A DNA stretch of 10,487 nt from an uncultured Oscillospiraceae bacterium (GCA_905212515.1 CAJMEU010000103.1:1-10487), one strand, 5' to 3'. Counted from the stretch's first letter, positions 1-7,581 are shown. Notes: generated by a model from the sequence alone, not told the origin. A program made the numbers and translations.

Positions 1-2168
1 GCCCCTGCAGCGAGATCTATTTTGACCGCGGCCCCGAGCACGGCTGCGGCAAGCCCGACTGCAAGGTCGGCTGCGACTGCGACCGCTACATGGAAGTGTG
101 GAACCTGGTGTTCAGCCAGTTCGATTCCGACGGCAACGGCCACTACGAGCGTCTGGCCAAGCCCAACATCGACACCGGCATGGGCCTGGAGCGCCTGGCC
201 TGCGTGATGCAGGGCGTGGACAACATGTTCGAAGTGGACACGGTGCGCAACATCCTCCAGCATGTGGAGCAGATCACCGGCAAAACCTATGGCAAGGATC
301 ACCTCACCGATATCTCCATCCGCGTCATCGGCGACCATATCCGCTCCACGGTGTTCATGGTGTCCGACGGCATCCTGCCCTCCAACGAGGGCCGGGGCTA
401 CGTGCTGCGCCGCCTGTTGCGCCGCGCCGCGCGCCACGGCCGCATGCTGGGCGTGAAGCGCCCCTTCCTGGCCGAACTGTGCGACACCGTCATCCGCGAG
501 AACGGCGGCGCCTACCCGGAGCTGGTCGAGCATTCCGACTATATCAAAAAGACCATCGCCGCCGAGGAGGAGCGTTTCTCCCGCACCATCGACCAGGGCC
601 TGTCCATCCTCAACGATCTGGTGGGCAGCGTGAAGGCCGCCGCCCAGGAGGGCCGCAAAAAGATCCTCTCGGGCATCGACGCCTTCAAGCTGAACGACAC
701 CTTCGGCTTCCCCCTGGACCTGACCAAGGAGATCGCCGCCGAAGAGGGCATCGAGGTGGACGAGGAGGGCTTCCAGGCCGAGCTGAAAAAGCAGCGCGAA
801 GCCGCCCGTGCCGACCGCCTGAGCCGCGATATCTCCGGCTGGACGGCCGATCTGTTCGGCGCTCTGGATGCCGAACCCACCCAGTTCCTGGGCTATGAAA
901 AGCTGGAGGCCGAGGCCGTCATCCTGGCCCTCAGCGACGGCGAGGAGCTGCTGGACGACGTGGCCACCGACGACGGCGGCAAGGACGGCGTCCTGGTGGT
1001 GCTGGACCGCACCCCCTTTTACGCCGAGAGCGGCGGCCAGGTGGCCGATACCGGCCTGCTCACCACGGCGGGCGGCGCGCATCTGCTGGTGCACGCGGTG
1101 AAGAAAACGCCCAAGGGCTATTTTGTGCACACTTGCACGCTGGAGGACGGCGTGGTGCATAAAGGCGAGAGCGTGGTGGCCGGCGTGGACGAAAAGCGCC
1201 GTCACGCCATCATGCGCAACCACACCGGCGCCCACCTGCTGCAGGCGGCCCTGCGCGAGGTGCTGGGCGCCCACGTGCACCAGGCGGGTTCCTACGAGGA
1301 CGACGAGCGCGTGCGCTTCGACTTCACCCATTTCAACGCGGTCACGCCCCAGGAACTGGCGGAGGTGGAGCGCATCGTCAACGAAAAGATCTTCGAGGCC
1401 CTGCCCGTCACCATCCGCGTGATGCCCATCAAAGAGGCCAAAGAGATGGGCGCCATGGCCCTGTTCGGCGAAAAGTACGGCGACACCGTGCGCGTGGTGG
1501 ACGCGTCGGGCTGGTCCACCGAGTTCTGCGGCGGCACCCACGTGTCCAATACCTCTCAGCTGGGCTGCTTCAAGATCCTGTCCGAATCCAGCGTGGCCGC
1601 GGGCATCCGCCGCATCGAGGGCACCACCGGCTACGGCGTGCTGAAGCTGCTGGACGAAAAAAACGAGACCATCAGCAAAGTGGCCGGCACCCTGAAGGTG
1701 TCCAACGTGCACGACCTGCCCGCCCGCGCGGCGTCCATGGCCGGCGAGCTGAAAGCCCTGCAGAAAGAGTTGGACGATATGAAACGCGCGGCGGCGGGCG
1801 CCAAGGTGGACGGCCTGTTCGAGAACGCGCAAGAGGTGGAGGGCGTGAAGCTGTTCACCCTGTACCTGGGCGGCACGGGCACGGACGCGCTGCGCGAGCT
1901 GTGCGACAAAGCCCGCGACAAGGCCCCCTGCAGCGTCACGGCGGTCATCGGCGAGAACGAGGGCAAGCTGACCCTGGCCGTATCCGTGGGCAAAGAGGCC
2001 CAGGGCAAGGGCCTGGCGGCCGGCCGCCTGGCCAAAGAGATCGCCGCCGTGGCCGGCGGCAACGGCGGCGGCAAGCCCGATTTCGCCATGGCCGGCATCA
2101 AGGACGCCTCGAAGGTGGACGACGCCCTGGCCGCGGTGGAAGGCATTGTGAAAAGCGCGATGGCGTGA
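1..2168 (+). CDS. alaS: Alanine--tRNA ligase, 3' part (5' end outside window)
   Basis: This enzyme charges tRNA-Ala with alanine in the cytoplasm and edits mis-charged Ser/Gly-tRNA-Ala. The reading frame is open from position 3 and begins inside the catalytic domain at PCSEIYFDRG, followed by a Cys-rich CGKPDCKVGCDCDRY stretch typical of the Bacillota/Clostridia form. About 720 residues are present; the family is usually near 880, so roughly 150 N-terminal residues are missing only because the window starts here. The editing-domain zinc ligands are visible as HTGAH (1221-1235) and CGGTH (1527-1541). A helical linker follows, then the C-Ala domain with a Gly-rich GGNGGGKPDFAMAG segment near the end. 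The stop is TGA at 2166-2168. A HIT-family gene follows 40 bases later with its own strong ribosome binding site. No frameshift or missing key residue is seen, and the identification is secure. Confidence 0.98.
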   Translation, partial: PCSEIYFDRGPEHGCGKPDCKVGCDCDRYMEVWNLVFSQFDSDGNGHYERLAKPNIDTGMGLERLACVMQGVDNMFEVDTVRNILQHVEQITGKTYGKDHLTDISIRVIGDHIRSTVFMVSDGILPSNEGRGYVLRRLLRRAARHGRMLGVKRPFLAELCDTVIRENGGAYPELVEHSDYIKKTIAAEEERFSRTIDQGLSILNDLVGSVKAAAQEGRKKILSGIDAFKLNDTFGFPLDLTKEIAAEEGIEVDEEGFQAELKKQREAARADRLSRDISGWTADLFGALDAEPTQFLGYEKLEAEAVILALSDGEELLDDVATDDGGKDGVLVVLDRTPFYAESGGQVADTGLLTTAGGAHLLVHAVKKTPKGYFVHTCTLEDGVVHKGESVVAGVDEKRRHAIMRNHTGAHLLQAALREVLGAHVHQAGSYEDDERVRFDFTHFNAVTPQELAEVERIVNEKIFEALPVTIRVMPIKEAKEMGAMALFGEKYGDTVRVVDASGWSTEFCGGTHVSNTSQLGCFKILSESSVAAGIRRIEGTTGYGVLKLLDEKNETISKVAGTLKVSNVHDLPARAASMAGELKALQKELDDMKRAAAGAKVDGLFENAQEVEGVKLFTLYLGGTGTDALRELCDKARDKAPCSVTAVIGENEGKLTLAVSVGKEAQGKGLAAGRLAKEIAAVAGGNGGGKPDFAMAGIKDASKVDDALAAVEGIVKSAMA

Positions 2169-2208
2169 GCCGTCCCGCATAGACGACCCAGGAAAAGGAG
2201 GCTTTTTG

Positions 2209-2550
2209 ATGGACGACTGCTTGTTCTGCAAGATCGCGGCGGGCCAGATCCCCGCCAACAAACTGTACGAGGACGACCAAGTGCTGGCCTTTTACGACAT
2301 CGACCCCCAGGCCCCCGTCCACTTTTTGGTCATCCCCAAGGCGCACATCGCCTCTCCGGCGCGCATCACGGCGAAAAACAGCGTCGTGGTGGCCCATGTG
2401 TTCGAGGTGATCGCACGCCTGGCCGGCGAGTTGGGCCTGGAAAACGGCTACCGCGTGGTGACCAACTGCGGCGCGGACGGCGGCCAAAGCGTGCCCCATC
2501 TGCATTTCCACGTGCTGGCCAAGCGCAGCCTGGCCTGGCCTCCGGGCTGA
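2209..2550 (+). CDS. HIT-family (Hint/PKCI-like) nucleotide-binding protein
   Basis: This is a small cytosolic histidine-triad protein of 113 residues, the normal length for the Hint branch. Family members hydrolyse nucleoside phosphoramidates or aminoacyl-adenylates; the substrate here is not known. The signature HLHFH (His97, His99, His101; 2497-2511) is followed by the usual C-terminal SLAWPPG. N-terminal CLFC (Cys4, Cys7) is the zinc-binding pair of this branch. The ATG at 2209 is chosen because AAGGAGG (2195-2201) lies 7 bases upstream; an in-frame TTG at 2206 is too close to it. The position just after alaS is suggestive, because Hint proteins can act on aminoacyl-adenylates, which are synthetase intermediates. 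That functional link is inference. The family call is secure. Confidence 0.95.
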   Translation: MDDCLFCKIAAGQIPANKLYEDDQVLAFYDIDPQAPVHFLVIPKAHIASPARITAKNSVVVAHVFEVIARLAGELGLENGYRVVTNCGADGGQSVPHLHFHVLAKRSLAWPPG

Positions 2551-2583
2551 GCCCGCACCCGGTTTGAGAGAAAGGAGCCTATC

Positions 2584-3123
2584 ATGGCAAACACGTATAC
2601 CCTGACCGTGGCCGGCGTCACGCGGGAGCTGCCCCTGTGCCCGGTCAATGAAAAACTGGACATCGCCGCCTTCATCATGTTCGGCGATGTGGAGATCACC
2701 GTCGCCTGCGCCAAAGAGCTGCTGGAAAAGGTGCCGGAGTTCGACATCCTCATCACGGCGGAGTCGAAGGGCATCCCCCTGGCCTACGAGATGAGCCGCC
2801 AGAGCGGCAAGCCCTATGTGCTGGCGCGCAAAAGCGAAAAGCTGTATATGAGCGACCCCATCACCGTGGAGGACAAATCCATCACCACCGCCGCCGTACA
2901 GCGCCTGGTGATCGACCGCAAGGACCTGGCCTCCATGGACGGCAAGCGGGTGCTGATCGTGGACGACGTCATCAGCACCGGCGGCAGCCTGCACGCGCTG
3001 GAATCCCTGGTCAGCCACAGCAAGGGCCAGGTGGTGGCCCGGGCCGCCGTGCTGGCGGAGGGTGACGCGGCCGAGCGCACGGACATCATCTTCCTGGCCC
3101 CGCTGCCGCTGTTCTTCAGATAA
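2584..3123 (+). CDS. Adenine phosphoribosyltransferase-like protein
   Basis: This is a 179-residue type I phosphoribosyltransferase. Apt-like enzymes make AMP from adenine and PRPP in purine salvage. The PRPP-binding loop is clear at residues 123-136, VLIVDDVISTGGSL, with the paired acidic residues Asp127-Asp128. An upstream ITAESKGIPLAYEM segment corresponds to the conserved E-[AS]-[RK]-G region of Apt, and VLARKSEKLYMSDPI to the flexible loop. The length fits Apt (about 170-185 residues). The ATG at 2584 has AAAGGAG (2571-2577) 6 bases upstream. The stop TAA (3121-3123) directly abuts the next ATG. The substrate is not proven: xanthine-type or regulatory (PurR-like) members share the fold, so no gene symbol is assigned. 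Confidence 0.88.
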   Translation: MANTYTLTVAGVTRELPLCPVNEKLDIAAFIMFGDVEITVACAKELLEKVPEFDILITAESKGIPLAYEMSRQSGKPYVLARKSEKLYMSDPITVEDKSITTAAVQRLVIDRKDLASMDGKRVLIVDDVISTGGSLHALESLVSHSKGQVVARAAVLAEGDAAERTDIIFLAPLPLFFR

Positions 3124-5229
3124 ATGCGCCGCGCGCTTGCCCTGGCGGGCCTCGCCGCGCTGTGCGCGCAGCTGTTCGCAGCATTTCTGCCGTCAGCGGC
3201 CTTTCTTCCGCTGGCGGCTGTTTTTACCTGCGCGGGCGTTCTGGCCTTGGTGTTCCTGCGCCGCTGGCGCTGGCGCAGCCACGCGGCCCTGGTGTGCCTT
3301 GCGGCCGCCGCCATGCTCTGCCTGCGCGCGGGCTATTTCGCGCTGGTGCTGCGCCCGGCGCAGGGGTACGCGGGTTCCGTGCACACCGTGACGGCCACGG
3401 TGGAAGAATCCAGCCCCGGCTATACGGACGCCACGGTCTACGCCACCGCCCGCGTCACCCAGGTGGACGGGCGGCGGGTGCGCCCTTTGCGGGTGAAGCT
3501 GGCCCAGATCCCGCAGACGGCGCCGGGGAACAGTTTCCGGGCACAGGTGCGCTTCACCGCGCTGCCCCGCAACCGCTACCAGTCCTGGTACTACGCCAAG
3601 GGCGTCTACGTGGGCGCGGCCCTCACCGAAGAGGCGGCCTTCACCCCCTTGGGCGCAGGCCGCGGCTGGCGGGACGGTTTCCTGCGCCTGCGCAGCCGCC
3701 TGGCGGGTTCGCTGCACGCCCTCCTGCCCGGGGAACAGGGCAGCGTGGCCGCCGCCATGACGGTGGGGGATAAGGCGGGCCTTTCCGCCGGGCTGAAAGA
3801 GTGGTTCCGCCGGGCGGGCCTCCCCCACATCCTGGTGGTGTCGGGGCGGCACATGTCGGCCGTGGGCGGCCTTGATAACTGGGCTTTCAACCGCCTGCGC
3901 GGCCGCGCGGCCGGCGCCGCGGGCGGCATCCTGGTCACGCTGGGGTTCATGGCTTTGGTGGGTTTTACGCCCTCAGTGGTGCGGGCCGGCTTCGTGATGC
4001 TGGCCGTCTACATCGGCATGCTGCTGGGCAGGCGCAGCGACACGCTCACCTCCATGGGCTTCGCGGCGCTGTGCCTATGCGCGGCCAACCCCTTTGCCGC
4101 CGTGGACGTGGGGCTGCTGCTGTCCTTTGCCGCCACCCTGGGCGTATTGGGGGCCAACGCGGCCGCCCGCGCGCTGCAGGCAAGGGCCCAATGGACGCAG
4201 GGGGCCGCCGGCCGGCGGCTGGGAAAACTTTTGCGGGCCGTGCTGGTGCCTTTGGGGGCCGGCCTGGGCACGCTGCCCGTGCTGACCGCGGCGGGCGGCG
4301 GCATTTCGCTGCTGGGCGTTTTCAGCAACCTGCTGGCCGTGCCCCTGATGGCCCCGGCGGTGTTCCTGGGGTTTGCGGCCGCCTTTGCCGGTTTGTCGCC
4401 CTGGCTGGAAGCCTTGGCGCGCCCGGCCGGCCTGCTGTGCGGCTTGTGTGTGCGCGGGATCATCGCGGTGGCCCGCTGGATGGGCGCCCTGCCGGGTTAT
4501 GTGTACCTGTCGGGCGCCTATGCCGTGGGCGTGTGCCTGCTCCTTTATGGGCTGGTGTACCTGGCCGTGCGCCTGCGGGTGCGGCCCGTCCGGGCGGCGG
4601 CGGTATGTGTTTTGTTCCTGGCCGTTTCCGCGGGCGTTTTCGCCTGGGCGGACAGGGACGTGCTGTACCTGTATCCGGCGGGCAGCGCCGAGAACGCGCC
4701 CCTGGTGCTGCTGCGGGGCGGCCGCGCGGCGGTGCTGTTCCGCGGCCCGGACCAAAGCGTGGACGACGTGCGCCGGGTGCTGGAGGAGCATGGCCGCCCC
4801 ACGCCCGACCTGCTGCTGGACCTGCGCGCGGACGGCGACACCGCCTGCCTGGCCCAGCGCCTGCCCGCGGGGAACGTGGTCTCAGCCAAAGATTACCTGG
4901 TGCAGGCGCGCTTTTCCCTGGGGCGGGGCTGTACCGTCACCCTGCGGCGCCAGGCGGCGGGCACCCTGGCCTGCGTGGAGCTGGACGGGTACAAAGTGGG
5001 CGTGTCCACCGGCAAGCTGGATTTGACGGGCTGCCCGGCCTTTGACGTGTACTTCGGCGGCAGCGGCACCGTGGAGGGCCTGCGGGCCCAGGCCCTGGTG
5101 CTGTCCCGCGCCGGGCGCGCCTGGACGCAGGGCCTGGACATGGAACAGTTCCCCGGCGGCGTGTACCGCGTGGCGGTGCGGGCCGGCGGCGGAGTGAAGA
5201 TCAGCGAGGAGAGCTATGATTTTACGTGA
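3124..5229 (+). CDS. comEC: ComEC/Rec2-family DNA uptake channel with degenerate C-terminal MBL-like domain
   Basis: This 701-residue polytopic membrane protein would carry single-stranded DNA across the cytoplasmic membrane during transformation. In order it shows N-terminal hydrophobic helices (about 1-75), an OB-like soluble region (about 80-185, DUF4131-type), and the Competence domain with AGLPHILVVSGRHMSAVGG (SGRH at 240-243; the usual form is SGLH). FTPSVVRAGFVM (281-292) and DVGLLLSFAATLGVLG follow, then more membrane helices to about 508. The soluble tail, 510-701, sits where ComEC carries a metallo-beta-lactamase-like domain. The expected THxDADH motif reads LRADGDT (567-573) and the tail has a single histidine, so nuclease activity there is unlikely. 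The start abuts the previous stop (TAAATG) and no ribosome binding site is visible, so expression probably depends on translational coupling. Whether the organism is competent cannot be judged from this window. Confidence 0.9.
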   Translation: MRRALALAGLAALCAQLFAAFLPSAAFLPLAAVFTCAGVLALVFLRRWRWRSHAALVCLAAAAMLCLRAGYFALVLRPAQGYAGSVHTVTATVEESSPGYTDATVYATARVTQVDGRRVRPLRVKLAQIPQTAPGNSFRAQVRFTALPRNRYQSWYYAKGVYVGAALTEEAAFTPLGAGRGWRDGFLRLRSRLAGSLHALLPGEQGSVAAAMTVGDKAGLSAGLKEWFRRAGLPHILVVSGRHMSAVGGLDNWAFNRLRGRAAGAAGGILVTLGFMALVGFTPSVVRAGFVMLAVYIGMLLGRRSDTLTSMGFAALCLCAANPFAAVDVGLLLSFAATLGVLGANAAARALQARAQWTQGAAGRRLGKLLRAVLVPLGAGLGTLPVLTAAGGGISLLGVFSNLLAVPLMAPAVFLGFAAAFAGLSPWLEALARPAGLLCGLCVRGIIAVARWMGALPGYVYLSGAYAVGVCLLLYGLVYLAVRLRVRPVRAAAVCVLFLAVSAGVFAWADRDVLYLYPAGSAENAPLVLLRGGRAAVLFRGPDQSVDDVRRVLEEHGRPTPDLLLDLRADGDTACLAQRLPAGNVVSAKDYLVQARFSLGRGCTVTLRRQAAGTLACVELDGYKVGVSTGKLDLTGCPAFDVYFGGSGTVEGLRAQALVLSRAGRAWTQGLDMEQFPGGVYRVAVRAGGGVKISEESYDFT

Positions 5230-6241
5230 CGCACAACTGAAAGAGATCTTGGCGGAGCCGGAGCGCCGCAGCGTGTATTATTATTACTCCACCGACGAAT
5301 ACCTGGCCCGGCGCATGGCCGAGCGCACGGTGGCGCGCCTGCTGAAGGACACCGGCGCCGAGGTGACGGTGGTGGAGGGCCCCGCGCCGGACATCGGCGC
5401 GGCGGTGGCCGCGGCGGGCACCATCTCCCTGTTCGGCGACCGGCGCGTCGTGGAGATGCCCCTGGTGGAGCCCTCCGCCATGGGCGAAGCGGACGTGACG
5501 GCCCTGTGCGACCTGATGGGCAGCCTGGAAAACGCGGTGCTGGTGCTCAGCACCGTGTTTAAGGACGACAAGGCAAAACAGTCCAAAAAGGCCAAGCAGC
5601 TCATCGCGGCCGCGGAGAAGCACGGTCTGGCCGGCGAGCTGCAGCAGCCCGGCCCGGCGGACGCCAAGCGCTTTGCGGCCAAAAAGGCCCGGGAACTGGG
5701 CAGCGAACTGCCGGCGGCAGCGGCCGACGCCTTGGTCGAGCGCGCGGGCACGGATTATTTCCTGCTGGAGTGCGAGGTGCAGAAATTGGCCGCCGCCAGC
5801 GGCTACGGCGTCATCACGCCGGAACTGGTGGGGGAGATGGGCGTGCAGAACATCGAGGCCGACGTGTTCGAGCTGGTGCGCCTGGCCACGGCCAAAAACA
5901 AGGCAAAGGCCTTCGCCAAGCTGCGCCAGCTGCTGGATCTGCAAAACGAGCCCATCGCCATCGCGGCCGCGCTGTCCGGCTCCTACCTGGATCTGTACCG
6001 CGTCAAATGCGGTCAGGCGGCCCACAAAAACTACAGCGTTGTCCACAAAGAGTTCGGCTACCGGGGCAGCGATTGGCGGCTGAAAAAAGCGGCCGAGACG
6101 GCGGGCAAATATTCCAAAAAGCAGCTTGGGCACATCCTGGAGATTTTGCTGGACCTGGACGCCCAGCTCAAGTCGTCGCCCGCAGACAGGGCCGTGCTGC
6201 TGCAAACGGCCCTGTGCGAAGTGCTGGAGGCCCGGTCATGA
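5216..6241 (+). CDS. holA: DNA polymerase III subunit delta
   Basis: Delta is the wrench of the clamp loader: it opens the beta sliding clamp during replication. The protein has 341 residues, normal for the family. The N-terminus (YYYYSTDEYLARRM) matches the nucleotide-fold start, which in delta lacks a working Walker A. ISLFGDRRVV carries the Leu-Phe pair (Leu72, Phe73) at nearly the same position as the clamp-binding Leu73-Phe74 of E. coli HolA. The middle (FLLECEVQKLAAAS) and the C-terminal segments ENIEADVFELV-like and LSGSYLDLYRVK fit delta domains II and III. The ATG at 5216 lies inside the end of comEC (14-base overlap) with GAGGAG just upstream. The stop overlaps the next start as ATGA. 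An unusual run of four tyrosines sits at residues 21-24. The identification is strong from motifs and length. Confidence 0.94.
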   Translation: MILRDAQLKEILAEPERRSVYYYYSTDEYLARRMAERTVARLLKDTGAEVTVVEGPAPDIGAAVAAAGTISLFGDRRVVEMPLVEPSAMGEADVTALCDLMGSLENAVLVLSTVFKDDKAKQSKKAKQLIAAAEKHGLAGELQQPGPADAKRFAAKKARELGSELPAAAADALVERAGTDYFLLECEVQKLAAASGYGVITPELVGEMGVQNIEADVFELVRLATAKNKAKAFAKLRQLLDLQNEPIAIAAALSGSYLDLYRVKCGQAAHKNYSVVHKEFGYRGSDWRLKKAAETAGKYSKKQLGHILEILLDLDAQLKSSPADRAVLLQTALCEVLEARS

Positions 6242-6840
6242 GCGGAAAGCCGCGCTTTGAAGAAGTGATCGTGGTGGAGGGCAAATACGACGCGGCCAAG
6301 CTCTCGGCCCTGGTGGACGCCATGGTGCTGCCCGTGGGCGGGTTCTCCGTGTTCACCAGCGCCGAGACCAAGGCGCTGGTGCGTCAGCTGGGCCAAAAGC
6401 GCGGCCTCATCATCCTTACGGATTCCGACGCGGCGGGCTTCCGCATCCGGGCCTATCTCAACCAGGTGGCCCGCGGCCTGCCGGTAAAAAACGCTTATGT
6501 GCCCGCGGTGGCGGGCAAGGAAAAGCGCAAGGACAAGCCCTCCAAAGAAGGGCTCCTGGGCGTGGAGGGCGTAGAGGCCGGCGCCATCCTGGCCGCCCTG
6601 CGCGCGGCCGGCGCCTGCGAAGCGCCCGCGCGCACGGGGGGCAGGCCCATCACCTACACCGACCTGTTCGCCGCCGGCCTCTCCGGCGGGGCGGACAGCG
6701 CTGCGCGCCGCCGCGCCTGGCTGCAAGGCCTGGGCCTGCCGCCCCGCCTGTCCAAAAAGGCCCTGGTGGAGGCGCTCAACAGCCTGTACACCTACGAAGA
6801 ATTCCTGCGCACCCTGCCGGAAAGCGAGGGGGACGCATGA
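6238..6840 (+). CDS. rnmV: Ribonuclease M5 (5S rRNA maturation)
   Basis: RNase M5 trims precursor 5S rRNA to its mature ends, in Bacillus together with ribosomal protein L18. The protein has 200 residues, close to the about 185 of B. subtilis RnmV. The N-terminal TOPRIM fold is clear: the catalytic glutamate is in VVEGKYDAAKL (Glu14) and the metal-binding pair is in LTDSDAAGFRIR (Asp62, Asp64). The KEGLLGVEGVEAG stretch matches the GVEHA region typical of RnmV, and the helical C-terminal part (from about 130) fits its RNA-binding domain. The ATG at 6238 is chosen because it overlaps the holA stop as ATGA and lies just before the conserved EEVIVVEG strand. In many Bacillota rnmV sits next to ksgA; here its neighbours are holA and an unknown gene. 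Another small TOPRIM nuclease is the only serious alternative. Confidence 0.9.
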   Translation: MSGKPRFEEVIVVEGKYDAAKLSALVDAMVLPVGGFSVFTSAETKALVRQLGQKRGLIILTDSDAAGFRIRAYLNQVARGLPVKNAYVPAVAGKEKRKDKPSKEGLLGVEGVEAGAILAALRAAGACEAPARTGGRPITYTDLFAAGLSGGADSAARRRAWLQGLGLPPRLSKKALVEALNSLYTYEEFLRTLPESEGDA

Positions 6841-7190
6841 GCCAAAACCCGCAGGCGGAACCGGCCGCCCTCAAGACCATAGATTCCATGATCGCCCGCT
6901 GCGAAAAAGCCCAGCCCAAATTCGCCCAGGGCACTTCGCAGCATTCGCTGCTCCAAAACAGGGTCAAGGCGCTGCGTATCGCCCGGGGCTTGCTGCAGGG
7001 CGATGCCGGCGTATACGGCAGGGAAGAACTGGAGGCCGCCCTGGCGCCGGTGCGCTCCATCATCCACAAATGCCAAACCGCCCGCCGCAAGTATCCGCCC
7101 GGTTCGTCCCTCTACCGGCGCTTTACGCCGATGATCGACGCCATGTCCCTGGCCGAAGGGCGGATTCTCGCGGAAATAGAAAAAAATTAA
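6837..7190 (+). CDS. Uncharacterised protein with two internal repeats
   Basis: I do not recognise this 117-residue protein. It is cytosolic by appearance: no signal peptide or membrane segment, rich in Lys/Arg and Ala, and probably all-helical. Residues 15-54 and 72-111 align without gaps at an offset of 57. Identical positions are Ser17/74, Ile19/76, Cys22/79, Ala25/82, Lys28/85, Gly32/89, Ser34/91, Ala45/102, Ala49/106 and Gly51/108, with Phe29/Tyr86 and Thr33/Ser90 similar. Each half therefore carries SxIxxCxxAxxK[FY]xxG[TS]S, which suggests an ancient duplication of a small helical unit. The ATG at 6837 overlaps the rnmV stop (ATGA), so the gene is very likely real and co-translated. Its stop TAA (7188-7190) directly touches the terminal repeat of the hairpin-rich element, so the last few codons could have been altered by an insertion. 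Confidence 0.75.
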   Translation: MSQNPQAEPAALKTIDSMIARCEKAQPKFAQGTSQHSLLQNRVKALRIARGLLQGDAGVYGREELEAALAPVRSIIHKCQTARRKYPPGSSLYRRFTPMIDAMSLAEGRILAEIEKN

Positions 7191-7225
7191 ACAGCGGGCT
7201 TTTAGGCGTGCTGACGTAAAAAAGC
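7191..7225 (+). repeat. Left terminal inverted repeat
   Basis: ACAGCGGGCT (7191-7200) is a perfect inverse of the right end. AGGCGTGCTGACGTAAAAA (7204-7222) then matches the inverse of 7916-7934 at 16 of 19 positions, and all three differences are transitions. Weaker similarity resumes at CAATTTT (7242-7248), which is inverted as AAAATTG at 7891-7897. Confidence 0.75.
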
Positions 7226-7273
7226 ATCGCCCCTGGAAGGGCAATTTTCGCGCAGTGCGGCGTCAAGCGTGCT

Positions 7274-7318
7274 TGCGGGCCAAAAGCATGGCCCGCATTT
7301 TGCCGCGAAGCGGCAAAA
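7274..7318. repeat. Two adjacent hairpins, the second with a C(GAA)G loop
   Basis: The first has arms TGCGGGCC (7274-7281) and GGCCCGCA (7290-7297) around 8 bases. The second starts at the next base, with arms TTTTGCCGC (7298-7306) and GCGGCAAAA (7310-7318) around GAA. Its tip reads GCGAAGC, the sequence known for exceptionally stable DNA mini-hairpins. Confidence 0.8.
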
Positions 7319-7324
7319 CCGCAC

Positions 7325-7375
7325 GGTGTGCACGAACAGTCCACTGGACTGTTCGTGGCTTTGCCACCGCACACC
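7325..7375. repeat. Long hairpin with 13-base arms and outer closing arms
   Basis: CACGAACAGTCCA (7331-7343) is a perfect inverse of 7345-7357 about a single central C. GGTGTG (7325-7330) can pair with CACACC (7370-7375) around it. A competing small hairpin, GTGGC/GCCAC around TTT (7355-7367), shares the right arm. Confidence 0.75.
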
Positions 7376-7400
7376 TAGACAACCACAAAGGGTTCTGCGG

Positions 7401-7475
7401 TTTCGTTTACGAAATGTCGGCGAACGCCGGCAAGCAGACGGCCGCGCAAGTGGCCCGCGGTTTCACGAAGTGAAA
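7401..7475. repeat. TTTC...GAAA hairpins, first two of three copies, with hairpins between
   Basis: TTTCGT/ACGAAA lies at 7401-7414 and TTTCAC/GTGAAA around GAA at 7461-7475; each is preceded by GCGG. A third relative, TTTCGC/GCGAAA around GCA, is at 7632-7646. The arms differ between copies but pairing is kept in each, as compensatory change would give. Between the first two sit GTCGGCG/CGCCGGC around AA (7416-7431, one G-T pair) and GGCCGC/GTGGCC around GCAA (7440-7455, one G-T pair). Confidence 0.7.
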
Positions 7476-7476
7476 C

Positions 7477-7525
7477 GCCGACGAAGGTCGGCGAGCCGAC
7501 ATCGCCGTAAGGCGATTCTCGTCGG
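7477..7525. repeat. Hairpins with GAAG and GTAA loops
   Basis: GCCGAC (7477-7482) pairs with GTCGGC (7487-7492) around GAAG. ATCGCC (7501-7506) pairs with GGCGAT (7511-7516) around GTAA, a GNRA-type tetraloop. CCGAC (7496-7500) and GTCGG (7521-7525) can close an outer stem around the second. Confidence 0.75.
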
Positions 7526-7581
7526 TTTTCCTATCTCTGCATCAAAAATTGCCTTTCCAGGGGTGCTTCGAAGTTTTGCGG

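Larger units (their letters stand above)
7230..7563. repeat. Internal inverted pair enclosing the left hairpin domain
   Basis: CCCCTGGAAGGGCAATTTT (7230-7248) is the inverse of 7545-7563 with one mismatch in 19. The pair would close a domain of about 300 bases holding the first half of the hairpin array. This arm lies just inside the left terminal repeat, so the element appears to be nested: an outer pair over the whole length and an inner pair over its left half. Confidence 0.7.

Noticed and set aside
2098..3018. A 306-codon - strand open frame opposite the HIT and phosphoribosyltransferase genes
   Set aside because: It lies antisense to two genes with intact family motifs. Its His/Gln/Ala-rich composition is typical of a shadow frame in GC-rich DNA.
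5222..6205. A 327-codon - strand open frame opposite holA
   Set aside because: It is an exact antisense of holA, of low-complexity composition, without a ribosome binding site or motif.
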